A stretch of 10,855 bases of DNA from Thermoleophilia bacterium (GTDB lineage: Bacteria > Actinomycetota > Thermoleophilia > Miltoncostaeales > Miltoncostaeaceae). The stretch is taken from contig JAOTZF010000032.1 of NCBI GenBank assembly GCA_029861485.1, forward strand, positions 1 to 10,855, written 5' to 3'. Shown here one piece after another: positions 1 to 5,839 of the stretch. The position numbers and the translations under genes are program-made. The notes below the pieces were generated by a model. The model had not been told where the DNA came from and searched no databases. It saw only the letters and a list, made by a program, of their open reading frames with translations. Position 1 is the first letter of the stretch. Each line of letters opens with the position of its first letter.

Positions 1-116
1 CGTGGCTCGCCGCCATCGGGCTCGCCTACTTCGCTCTGATCTCCCTCGCCGAGCGTCTGCTCGTCCCCTACCGCTACCGGCCCGTCAGGCGTCACAGGAG
101 ATCGCTTCGCCCATGA
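1..116 (+). CDS. ABC transporter permease, C-terminal fragment (5' end outside window)
   Basis: This is the 3' end of a gene that begins before the window. The reading frame (codons from base 3) gives 37 residues: a hydrophobic stretch of about 20 residues, then an Arg-rich tail, ending in TGA at 114-116. One last membrane helix followed by a short basic cytoplasmic tail is what the C-terminus of an ABC permease looks like. The stop overlaps the ATG of the ThiY-like lipoprotein by four bases (ATGA), so the two are probably translationally coupled. From that neighbour I infer the membrane subunit of a ThiXYZ-type importer for a thiamin-pyrimidine precursor. Too little protein is visible to prove the family, so the assignment leans on context. 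The ATPase subunit is not in view. Confidence 0.6.
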   Translation, partial: WLAAIGLAYFALISLAERLLVPYRYRPVRRHRRSLRP

Positions 117-1114
117 CCCGACGACGCGTTGCGCTGCCGCTGCTACTACTGCTCGCTGTTGCCGCGCTGGCGATCGCCTGCGGCGGTGACGACGAGCCTG
201 CTTCGTCCGAGACCGAGCACGTTGAGATGATCCTCGACTGGTTCCCGAACGCCGATCACGCGAGCATCTACACGGCCCAAGAGGCGGGGCACTTCTCCGA
301 CGCCGGGCTCGACGTGAAGCTCACGGTGCCGAGCGATCCGGCGGCCGCCCTCAAGCAGGTCGGAACCGGCAACGCGGAATTTGCGATCTCGTACGAGCCA
401 GAGGTTCTCCTCGCGCGCTCCGAGGGGGTCCCCGTGGTCGCCGTCGGGGCGCTCGTGACCCACCCCTTGAACAGCGTCATCGTCCGGAGCGACCGCGGCA
501 TCTCCCGCCCGAGGGATCTCGAAGGCAAGACCGTCGGTGCCACCGGCCTGCCGTCGGACAAGTCCCTGCTGCAGACAGTCGTGCGCGCTGACGGCGGCGA
601 CCCCTCCAAGGTCACCATCGCAAACGTCGGATTCACTCTCGGTCCGGCCATCGCCAGCGGCAAGGTGGACGCCCTCATCGGCGCCTATTGGAACATCGAG
701 GTACCGGAGATCGAGGACAAGGGGGTGGCCCTCGATGTCTTCCGGCTCGAGCAGAACGGGGTCCCCGACTACGACGAGTTGGTCGTGGTCACCAGCGACG
801 CCGTCATCGAGAAGAATCCGAGAGCCGTGCGACGCGTCCTCGCCGCGCTCCGGGAAGGTGCGCTGACCGCTCGCGACGATCAGGCGCTGGCGGCGAGCGC
901 CGTGCTCGCGGCCAACGAGGACCTGAACGCCGAACTCGTGGCGGCGCAGGTCGAGGACACGGTGCCACTGCTCGCCCCGGAGGACGAGCCGATCCTCAAC
1001 GTCGAGCCCACCGCGTGGGTCGGCTATGCCGAGTGGATGCGCGCCGAGGGGCTGCTGAAGAAGCCCGTCGATGCGCGCGACGCCGTCACCGCAGAGTTCC
1101 TGCCGGAGCCGTAG
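113..1114 (+). CDS. thiY: ThiY-like pyrimidine-precursor-binding lipoprotein (NMT1/THI5-like)
   Basis: Solute-binding lipoprotein of an ABC importer, 333 residues. The N-terminus is a lipoprotein signal: basic MTRRR, a Leu/Ala-rich core, then a lipobox ending LAIAC with Cys23 as the likely lipidated residue. Mature residues about 36-65 carry LDWFPNADH...YTAQEAGHF...GLDV, the signature of NMT1/THI5-like proteins such as Bacillus ThiY, which binds N-formyl-4-amino-5-aminomethyl-2-methylpyrimidine. The start at 113 is chosen because it begins the signal peptide, has AGGAG at 96-100, and overlaps the upstream stop; the frame stays open further upstream, but there it only shadows the permease. The thiamin genes and tenA downstream support a salvage role. 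The exact ligand (formyl-aminopyrimidine, aminopyrimidine or HMP) cannot be read from the sequence. Confidence 0.85.
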   Translation: MTRRRVALPLLLLLAVAALAIACGGDDEPASSETEHVEMILDWFPNADHASIYTAQEAGHFSDAGLDVKLTVPSDPAAALKQVGTGNAEFAISYEPEVLLARSEGVPVVAVGALVTHPLNSVIVRSDRGISRPRDLEGKTVGATGLPSDKSLLQTVVRADGGDPSKVTIANVGFTLGPAIASGKVDALIGAYWNIEVPEIEDKGVALDVFRLEQNGVPDYDELVVVTSDAVIEKNPRAVRRVLAALREGALTARDDQALAASAVLAANEDLNAELVAAQVEDTVPLLAPEDEPILNVEPTAWVGYAEWMRAEGLLKKPVDARDAVTAEFLPEP

Positions 1115-1117
1115 ACC

Positions 1118-2218
1118 GTGGCGGATGTCGTCGTCATCGGAGCGGGACCGATCGGACTGATGGCCGCGTGGCGCTCCGCGAGGGCCGGCGCCGCGGTGGT
1201 CGTGCTGGATGACGGGCGGCCCCCGGCCGGTCGGGTCGCCGCCGGAATGCTCGGCCCATGGTCGGAGGTGGAACACCGCGACGGTGCGATGCACCTCCTG
1301 ATGGTCGCCGCATCTCGTCGCTGGCCCGAGCTTGTGGTGGAGCTCGAGGCGGACTCCGGGCATGACGTGGGCTTCGTGCCATCGGGCACGCTTCTCGTGG
1401 CCGGTCGGCCGGAGCAGATCGCTCCCCTTCGTCGCCACGGGCAGACAGTGGGAACGCTGGACTCCGATCTCGAGTGGCAGACCGGTACGGCGCTTCGGAC
1501 GCTGGAGCCCGGCCTTGGGCCCGACGTGGCGGGGGGCTTCGTGATGCACGACGAGCACCAGGTCGACCCGCGGCAGGCGATGGCGGCCCTGCGTGCAGCC
1601 TGTGACGTCAAGGGCGTCGAGATCCTCGACCGGTGCGCACGCGCCCTGATCTCTGAGGGAAACCGCGTCGCCGGGGCGATCACCACGAGGGGGGAGCAGA
1701 TCACCGCGACCGACACCGTGATGGCGGCGGGATGGAGCGCATCACGCATCTCTCATCGCGTGCCCATGAGGCCGGTGAAGGGGCAGATCATGCGGCTCGG
1801 CTTACCGGCCGGCCGGAGCCTGCCGGTCACGCACGTCGTGCGCTCGGCTGACGCATATGTCGCACCCCGCCCGCACGGTGAAGTCGTGGTCGGCGGGACG
1901 GTCGAGGAGGCAGCCGATACGCGCGTCACGGCAGGCGCGGTGCAAAGCCTTCTCGAAGAGGCGAGTCGCCTGGTGCCGGACCTGAGGGAGCTGGAGCTCA
2001 CCGAGACCGCAGCTGGCCTGCGCCCCGCGACCCCGGACGGGTTGCCCGCGATCGGGCGGGACACGACGGACGGGCTGATCTGGGCCACCGGGGCCTTCCG
2101 GCATGGGATCCTTCTCAGTCCGGTCATTGCCGACGCGGTGGCTGGCATCGTGGCGGGCCAGCCGCCCGATGCGCTGCTCGCCAATTTCACCCCCAACCGC
2201 TTCGCGGAGGCCGCATGA
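1118..2218 (+). CDS. thiO: Glycine oxidase ThiO
   Basis: FAD-dependent amine oxidase of 366 residues that oxidises glycine to iminoglycine (dehydroglycine), the C2-N donor for thiazole formation in aerobes. The N-terminus has the Rossmann FAD motif VVVIGAGPIG (Gly8, Gly10, Gly13). The C-terminal block has AAGLRPATPDGLPAIGRD and then GAFRHGILLSP; Arg at about 302 and 328 match the two arginines that hold the substrate carboxylate in Bacillus glycine oxidase. Length is normal. The start is GTG at 1118, three bases after thiY, with GGAG at 1105-1108. Use of ThiO rather than the radical-SAM tyrosine lyase ThiH implies oxygen-dependent thiazole synthesis. The following thiS starts inside its stop codon. 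Confidence 0.93.
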   Translation: MADVVVIGAGPIGLMAAWRSARAGAAVVVLDDGRPPAGRVAAGMLGPWSEVEHRDGAMHLLMVAASRRWPELVVELEADSGHDVGFVPSGTLLVAGRPEQIAPLRRHGQTVGTLDSDLEWQTGTALRTLEPGLGPDVAGGFVMHDEHQVDPRQAMAALRAACDVKGVEILDRCARALISEGNRVAGAITTRGEQITATDTVMAAGWSASRISHRVPMRPVKGQIMRLGLPAGRSLPVTHVVRSADAYVAPRPHGEVVVGGTVEEAADTRVTAGAVQSLLEEASRLVPDLRELELTETAAGLRPATPDGLPAIGRDTTDGLIWATGAFRHGILLSPVIADAVAGIVAGQPPDALLANFTPNRFAEAA

Positions 2219-2427
2219 GCGTGAACGTCTCCATCAACGGCACCAGCCACTCCCTCTCCGAGGACAGCACCCTTGCGGATGCGGCATCCCTGTTCGGGGT
2301 GACACCGGGTGAGTCCGGCATTGCGGCGGCGGTGAATGGTCGCGTGGTGCCCCGGCGCAACTGGACGAGTACCCCGCTCGGGAACGGGGCCATCGTCGAG
2401 GTCGTCCGAGCGACCGCGGGAGGCTGA
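2215..2427 (+). CDS. thiS: Thiamin sulfur carrier protein ThiS
   Basis: Ubiquitin-fold sulfur carrier of 70 residues. Its C-terminal Gly-Gly is normally adenylated by a ThiF-type enzyme, turned into a thiocarboxylate, and used as the sulfur donor by ThiG. Visible hallmarks are the small size, VSINGTSHSL near the N-terminus, AAAVNGRVVPRRNW in the middle, and the exact terminal ATAGG. The ATG overlaps the thiO stop (ATGA, 2215-2218) with GGAGG at 2206-2210. It sits directly before thiG, the usual partner order. No ThiF homologue is in the window, so the activating enzyme must be elsewhere, possibly a shared MoeB-like protein. The two terminal Gly codons also form part of the thiG ribosome binding site. 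Confidence 0.95.
   Translation: MSVNVSINGTSHSLSEDSTLADAASLFGVTPGESGIAAAVNGRVVPRRNWTSTPLGNGAIVEVVRATAGG
2418..2423 (+). promoter_or_regulatory. Ribosome binding site of thiG, inside the thiS Gly-Gly codons
   Basis: GGGAGG lies five bases before the thiG ATG at 2429. It is built from the last base of an Ala codon plus the GGA and GG of the two C-terminal glycine codons of thiS, so the same bases encode the catalytic tail of ThiS and start ThiG. It decides the thiG start. Confidence 0.75.
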
Positions 2428-2428
2428 G

Positions 2429-3205
2429 ATGAGCGACGAGTTCCTGATCGGCGAGCGCCGGCTCGCGAGCCGGCTGATTCTCGGCTCCGGCGGTTTTCGA
2501 AGTCTCGATCGCTTCTCCGCGGCCCTGGCGGCCTCCGGGTCGGACGTGGTGACCGTGGCTCTTCGTCGGGTGGAGACCACCGAGGGCGGGCTCTATGAGG
2601 CCATTGGCGCGGCCGGCTGCCAGACACTCCCGAATACGGCCGGGTGCTACACCGCACGCGACGCCGTCCTGACGGCGCAGCTCGGCCGCGAGGCGCTCGA
2701 GACCGATTGGGTGAAGCTCGAGGTGATCGGTGACGACCGGACCCTTCTACCTGACGCCGTTGAGCTCTTGGCCGCCGCGGAGCAGCTGGTAGCCGACGGC
2801 TTCGTCGTGTTGCCGTACACCAACGACGACCCGATCCTGGCCCGGCGGTTGGAATCCGTTGGCTGCGCAGCGGTGATGCCGCTCGGGTCGCCGATCGGGA
2901 GCGGCCTGGGCATCCGGAACCCGCACGCGATCGCTTTGGTGCGCGAGGCGGTGTCGGTTCCGGTCGTCCTGGACGCGGGGATCGGAACCGCCTCCGATGC
3001 CGCCCTCGCCATGGAGCTCGGCTGTGACGCCGTGCTCGCCGCCACTGCCATCGCCAAGGCTGACGACGAGACCATGATGGCCCGCGCGATCGCCGAGGCG
3101 GTATCGGCCGGCCGCAAGGCCCGCCTGGCCGGTCGCATACCGAAGCGCCTGTACGCCGACCCCTCGACGACCGATGTCGGGACCCCGGAGCTCAGCTCGA
3201 CGTGA
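2429..3205 (+). CDS. thiG: Thiazole synthase ThiG
   Basis: TIM-barrel enzyme of 258 residues that condenses 1-deoxyxylulose 5-phosphate, dehydroglycine and ThiS thiocarboxylate into the thiazole phosphate. LILGSGGF is at about 16-23. DWVKLEVIGD carries Lys96, the lysine that forms the imine with the sugar phosphate. Further on come LLPDAVELL, GFVVLPYTNDDPILARRLE, VMPLGSPIGSGLGIRNP and VVLDAGIGTASDAA, all conserved ThiG blocks. The start is the ATG at 2429, one base after the thiS stop and behind a strong GGGAGG; the open frame continues further upstream but only shadows thiS. Its substrate suppliers ThiO and ThiS sit directly upstream. The stop overlaps the GTG of the next gene (GTGA). Confidence 0.95.
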   Translation: MSDEFLIGERRLASRLILGSGGFRSLDRFSAALAASGSDVVTVALRRVETTEGGLYEAIGAAGCQTLPNTAGCYTARDAVLTAQLGREALETDWVKLEVIGDDRTLLPDAVELLAAAEQLVADGFVVLPYTNDDPILARRLESVGCAAVMPLGSPIGSGLGIRNPHAIALVREAVSVPVVLDAGIGTASDAALAMELGCDAVLAATAIAKADDETMMARAIAEAVSAGRKARLAGRIPKRLYADPSTTDVGTPELSST

Positions 3206-4626
3206 CCGACGCCCGGACCGCGTTGGCAGACGCGCGCCTCTACCTGGTGGCGCCGGCGCGCATCCGGGCGGGGCGACTTGCCGAGCTGATCCCGTTGCTC
3301 GCTGACGCGGGCATTGACATCGTGCAGCTGCGCGACCGGTCCCTGTCTGAGGCCGACCTGCTCGCCGAGGGTCGCGCGGCGGCCGCGGCCGCGCAGGCGG
3401 CAGGCATACCGTTCATCGTCAACGACTCGCCGACGCTCGCCCGGGACTGCCGTGCGCACGGCGTTCACCTGGGCCAGGACGATGGCCCCATAAAAGACGC
3501 CCGGGCCCTGCTGGGCCCTGACGCGATCATCGGCCGGTCCAGTCGGGGGGGCGACATGCTTGCCGCGGCTGCGGCCGAGGGCGCGAGCTACGCTTCGCTG
3601 GGGCCGATCTGGGAGACGCCGACCAAGCCCGGCCGGCCGGCCACCGGCATCGCCCCCCTTCGCCCCGCGGCCCAGGCCGCCCCGTTGCCATGGTTTGCCA
3701 TCGGGGGCATCGACGAGGACCGGGTCCTGCGCGTTGCCGCCTGTGGTGCCGACCGGGCCGTCGTCGTGCGGGCCATCTGCGACGCGGTGGATCCCGCCGC
3801 TGCGACCCGACGGATCAAGGCGCGTCTGGTCGCCGCGAAGCCGCGCATCATGACCGTGGCCGGATCCGATTCGGGTGGCGGCGCCGGGATCCAGGCCGAC
3901 ATCAAGGCCATCAGCCAGGCTGGTGGTTTCCCGCTGTGCGCCGTCACCGCCCTCACGGCCCAGACCACTCGAGGGGTCGAGGGTGTCCTTCCCGCGACCG
4001 AGGAACTCGTCGCACAGCAGATCGAGATCGTCGCGGCTGACATCGGCGTCGACGGAATCAAGACGGGCATGCTGGCGAGCCCCAGCTTGGTGGGCGCGGT
4101 CGCCGAGGCGCTGCGACTGGCGCGCCGGCCGGAGCTCGAGATACCCCTGGTGGTGGACACCGTGCTGCGGGCCGAGTCCGGCGCGTGCTTGATGGCGAGA
4201 GACGGTGAGGAGGCGCTCACGCGCGAGCTCATTCCCGACGCGACGGTGATCACCCCCAACCTCATGGAGGCGCAGGCCCTGACCGGTTCTGACTCCGAGG
4301 ATGCGGCATATCTCGCGCAAACGCTTTGCGACCGGCACGGCTGCGCGGCGATCGTCACCGGAGGGCATGGCCCCTCGGCCGACGATGTCCTGTGCGACGC
4401 GGTCGGGGTGGAGCGCATTCCGGGGGTCCGGCTCGATCGGGCCACCACACACGGCGCCGGTTGTACGCACTCGTCGACTCTGGCGGCCCTGCTGGGCCGC
4501 GGGTTGACGCTCCGCGAGGCGGCTGCCGGCGCCAAAGCCGTAGCCACGGCGGCGGTGCGCGGTGGACGACCGTTTGGCGCCGGTGCCGGCCCGGTGGACG
4601 TTACGAGCCACGAGGTGGCCACGTGA
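3202..4626 (+). CDS. thiED: Fused thiamin phosphate synthase (ThiE) and HMP/HMP-P kinase (ThiD)
   Basis: Bifunctional protein of 474 residues in one unbroken frame. Residues 1 to about 213 are ThiE (thiazole phosphate plus HMP-PP gives thiamin phosphate): VQLRDRSLSE near 41-50, FIVNDSPTLA, GVHLGQDD, GPIWETPTK with Lys142, and AIGGID near 166-171. From about 215 to the end it is ThiD, which phosphorylates HMP and then HMP-P: TVAGSDSGGGAGIQAD (Asp223), DGIKTGML, VVDTVLRAESG (319-327), TPNLMEAQAL, TGGHG (386-390) and HGAGCT with Cys421. The linker is only a few residues. Joining these units puts HMP-PP production next to its consumer. Three ThiD positions differ from what I remember of enterobacterial ThiD: Thr386 for Lys in KGGH, Glu325 for Lys in AKSG, and Ala419 for Thr in GTGC. 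The start is GTG overlapping the thiG stop, with GGAG at 3187-3190. Confidence 0.93.
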   Translation: MTDARTALADARLYLVAPARIRAGRLAELIPLLADAGIDIVQLRDRSLSEADLLAEGRAAAAAAQAAGIPFIVNDSPTLARDCRAHGVHLGQDDGPIKDARALLGPDAIIGRSSRGGDMLAAAAAEGASYASLGPIWETPTKPGRPATGIAPLRPAAQAAPLPWFAIGGIDEDRVLRVAACGADRAVVVRAICDAVDPAAATRRIKARLVAAKPRIMTVAGSDSGGGAGIQADIKAISQAGGFPLCAVTALTAQTTRGVEGVLPATEELVAQQIEIVAADIGVDGIKTGMLASPSLVGAVAEALRLARRPELEIPLVVDTVLRAESGACLMARDGEEALTRELIPDATVITPNLMEAQALTGSDSEDAAYLAQTLCDRHGCAAIVTGGHGPSADDVLCDAVGVERIPGVRLDRATTHGAGCTHSSTLAALLGRGLTLREAAAGAKAVATAAVRGGRPFGAGAGPVDVTSHEVAT

Positions 4627-5336
4627 GGCCGACGGACGAGGTCTGGGCCGATATCGGGCCGATCCACGCGGCGGTGCTCGTGCACCCATTCGTCACGGGC
4701 CTCACCGACGGCAGCCTGCCCGAGGATGCCTTCGCGAGATACGTCATCCAGGATGCACTCTTCTTGGCCGACTATTCGCGCGCCCTGGCGATGTGCGCCG
4801 CCAGGTCTCCGTCGACGGCCCAGCTCAAGATGTTCTGCTCGCACGCCACCGAGGCAATCGACGTCGAGCGGTCGCTGCATGACGAGCTCATGGGGCAGCT
4901 CGGCATCGACCCCGAGGACGCGGCGGCGGCCGAGCCGAGCCCGGCCTGCCTCGGCTACACATCGTTCCTGCTACAGGCGTGCGCATTACGCGACCTGCAC
5001 GAGGCGCTCGGCGCGATCCTGCCCTGCTACTGGATCTACTGGGAGGTCGGTAAGGCTCTGGTCGCCAGGGGTTCCCCGGATCCGCGCTACAAGCTCTGGA
5101 TCGACACCTACGGCGACGCGGGGTTCGGGCAGGCGGTCACCGGCGTCCTCGAGGCCTGCGACGCGGCGATGACGGCCGCGGGCAAATCCGGCACGGCCGC
5201 CGCGCGACGAAATGCCATCACCGCCGCCCGCTACGAATGGCTGTTCTGGGACTCCGCCCTGCGGGACGAGCGCTGGCCGGTTCTGGAGGGTGGGGCGGCC
5301 GCGCGCCGCCCCACATCAGGCGGCCCTATTTCTTGA
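4623..5336 (+). CDS. tenA: Aminopyrimidine aminohydrolase TenA
   Basis: All-helical TenA-family enzyme of 237 residues. It hydrolyses 4-amino-5-aminomethyl-2-methylpyrimidine, a thiamin breakdown product, to HMP for ThiD. The known active-site positions of Bacillus TenA are present at the same numbers: Asp44 (VIQDALFL), an aromatic at 47 (Phe), Tyr112, Cys135 (LPCYWIY), Tyr139, Tyr163 and Glu205 (ARYEWLF). This makes it the Cys-type TenA_C class. The start is GTG at 4623, overlapping the thiED stop (GTGA), with GAGG at 4612-4615. It ends the operon. The last 20 or so residues are low-complexity and encoded by a 10-bp inverted repeat, and the stop lies 11 bases inside the convergent mscL gene. 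Pairing with a ThiY-like transporter fits base salvage. Confidence 0.95.
   Translation: MRPTDEVWADIGPIHAAVLVHPFVTGLTDGSLPEDAFARYVIQDALFLADYSRALAMCAARSPSTAQLKMFCSHATEAIDVERSLHDELMGQLGIDPEDAAAAEPSPACLGYTSFLLQACALRDLHEALGAILPCYWIYWEVGKALVARGSPDPRYKLWIDTYGDAGFGQAVTGVLEACDAAMTAAGKSGTAAARRNAITAARYEWLFWDSALRDERWPVLEGGAAARRPTSGGPIS
5290..5314. terminator. Perfect 10-bp GC-rich inverted repeat, candidate terminator for mscL (and perhaps the thi operon)
   Basis: GTGGGGCGGC (5290-5299) and GCCGCCCCAC (5305-5314) are perfectly complementary with a five-base loop. On the minus strand the stem begins 11 bases after the mscL stop, the normal place for an intrinsic terminator, but no T-run follows. On the plus strand it lies inside the last codons of tenA, before its stop, with only a weak T-rich stretch (5327-5334). 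It could be a U-less terminator or a 3'-end stabilising hairpin. There is no other intergenic space here to hold one. Confidence 0.55.
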
Positions 5337-5682
5337 GCTCGTCCCGGATCTCCGTGAGGAGGTCCACCTCGGTCGGACCTTCCTCCTCATCCTTCTTCTT
5401 GGTGATCGCGTTGTAGCCCTTCACCAGGAGGAATAGGACGAACGCGACGATGATGAAGGTGATGACGGCGTTCAGGAAGTTGCCGTAGGTGATCACACCA
5501 TCGCCGATATCAAGCGTCAGCTCGCTGAAGTCAGGCTTGCCGAATACCGCGGCGATGATCGGGTTGATGATGTTCACCACAAGAGAGTCGATCACTTCGA
5601 AAAGCGTCAGCGCCATGATCAAGCCGACGGCGATCGCGATGAGGTCACCGCTCGCGATGAACTCCTTGAATTCCTTGAGCAC
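5326..5682 (-). CDS. mscL: Large-conductance mechanosensitive channel MscL (divergent pore helix)
   Basis: Small membrane channel of 118 residues that opens under membrane tension to release solutes on osmotic downshock. It has the MscL layout: amphipathic N-terminus MLKEFKEFIASGD, TM1 about 14-46 with NIINPIIAAVFG, a short outer loop (PDFSELTLDIGDGVITYG), TM2 about 67-93 (VITFIIVAFVLFLLVKGYN), a basic KKK run, and the C-terminal helix VDLLTEIRDELKK. I choose the GTG at 5682 because AAAGGAG lies six bases before it and MLKxFKEF is the standard family start; an in-frame ATG at 5733 would add 17 untypical residues. TM1 is unusual: the Asp of GNxxDLAV is Ala16, and the small residues of the usual IGxAF segment become Met/Leu. 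It shares 11 bases convergently with tenA. Confidence 0.9.
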   Translation of the reverse strand: MLKEFKEFIASGDLIAIAVGLIMALTLFEVIDSLVVNIINPIIAAVFGKPDFSELTLDIGDGVITYGNFLNAVITFIIVAFVLFLLVKGYNAITKKKDEEEGPTEVDLLTEIRDELKK

Positions 5683-5688
5683 TATCCA

Positions 5689-5695
5689 CTCCTTT
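5689..5695 (-). promoter_or_regulatory. Ribosome binding site of mscL
   Basis: On the minus strand AAAGGAG stands six bases before the GTG at 5682. It supports the 118-residue MscL start over the in-frame ATG at 5733, which would place this site inside the coding region. Confidence 0.8.
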
Positions 5696-5770
5696 GGCTG
5701 ATGGGCACGGGACTGCGGCGACCGGGAGGTCATGTCGGGTTTCGTACCGGCACGGGTTGATCCTGCACGC

Positions 5771-5783
5771 TTTCCCGTGGAAA
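5771..5783. repeat. Small dyad in the mscL / metalloprotease divergent region
   Basis: TTTCC-CGT-GGAAA is a perfect 5-3-5 inverted repeat, flanked by GC on the left and AGC on the right so that it nearly extends by two more pairs. It lies about midway in the 157-base gap between the divergent starts of mscL (5682) and the metalloprotease (5840), where an operator could sit. No regulator is known from this window, and the dyad is short enough to be chance. Confidence 0.3.
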
Positions 5784-5802
5784 AGCGTCCTCTTCAGCGA
5801 CT

Positions 5803-5833
5803 AGGACACGTGGAGGTGTGCACAAGTTACGAT
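5803..5833 (+). promoter_or_regulatory. Candidate promoter with leaderless start for the metalloprotease
   Basis: AGGACA (5803-5808, four of six to TTGACA) and TACGAT (5828-5833, a TAnnnT -10) are separated by 19 bases. The -10 ends six bases before the GTG at 5840, so transcription would begin at the start codon itself, a leaderless arrangement that is common in actinobacteria. No Shine-Dalgarno stands at a useful distance from this GTG, which agrees. Confidence 0.4.
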
Positions 5834-5839
5834 CCGCCG

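Noticed and set aside
1..112. A TPP riboswitch ahead of the thiamin genes.
   Set aside because: The window starts inside the upstream permease gene, so the operon leader lies outside; no riboswitch-like sequence occurs between the visible genes, where gaps are 0-3 bases.
246..258. Residue numbers, not bases: motif III of the helicase as GDDDQGIYSWRGA instead of QSIY, taken as a sign of altered function (bases about 9904-9942).
   Set aside because: Gly/Ser variation at this position is within normal UvrD/PcrA variation as far as I know; the catalytic Gln and WRGA are intact.
146..1558. A 470-codon open frame on the minus strand across thiY and thiO.
   Set aside because: It mirrors real genes with strong family motifs on the plus strand. 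Long antisense frames are expected at this GC content, and the product is Arg/Gly/His-rich with no motif.
2647..4689. A 680-codon open frame on the minus strand opposite thiG and thiED.
   Set aside because: Same reason: ThiG, ThiE and ThiD motifs are unambiguous on the plus strand, and the antisense product is low-complexity and unlike any family.
5683..5733. An extended MscL start at the ATG at 5733.
   Set aside because: It would add 17 residues before the family-standard MLKEFKEF and would put the strong AAAGGAG inside the coding region.
5732..5839. An N-terminal extension of the metalloprotease from ATG 5732.
   Set aside because: The extra residues do not resemble the family and overlap the divergent promoter region; the GTG at 5840 gives the normal length.
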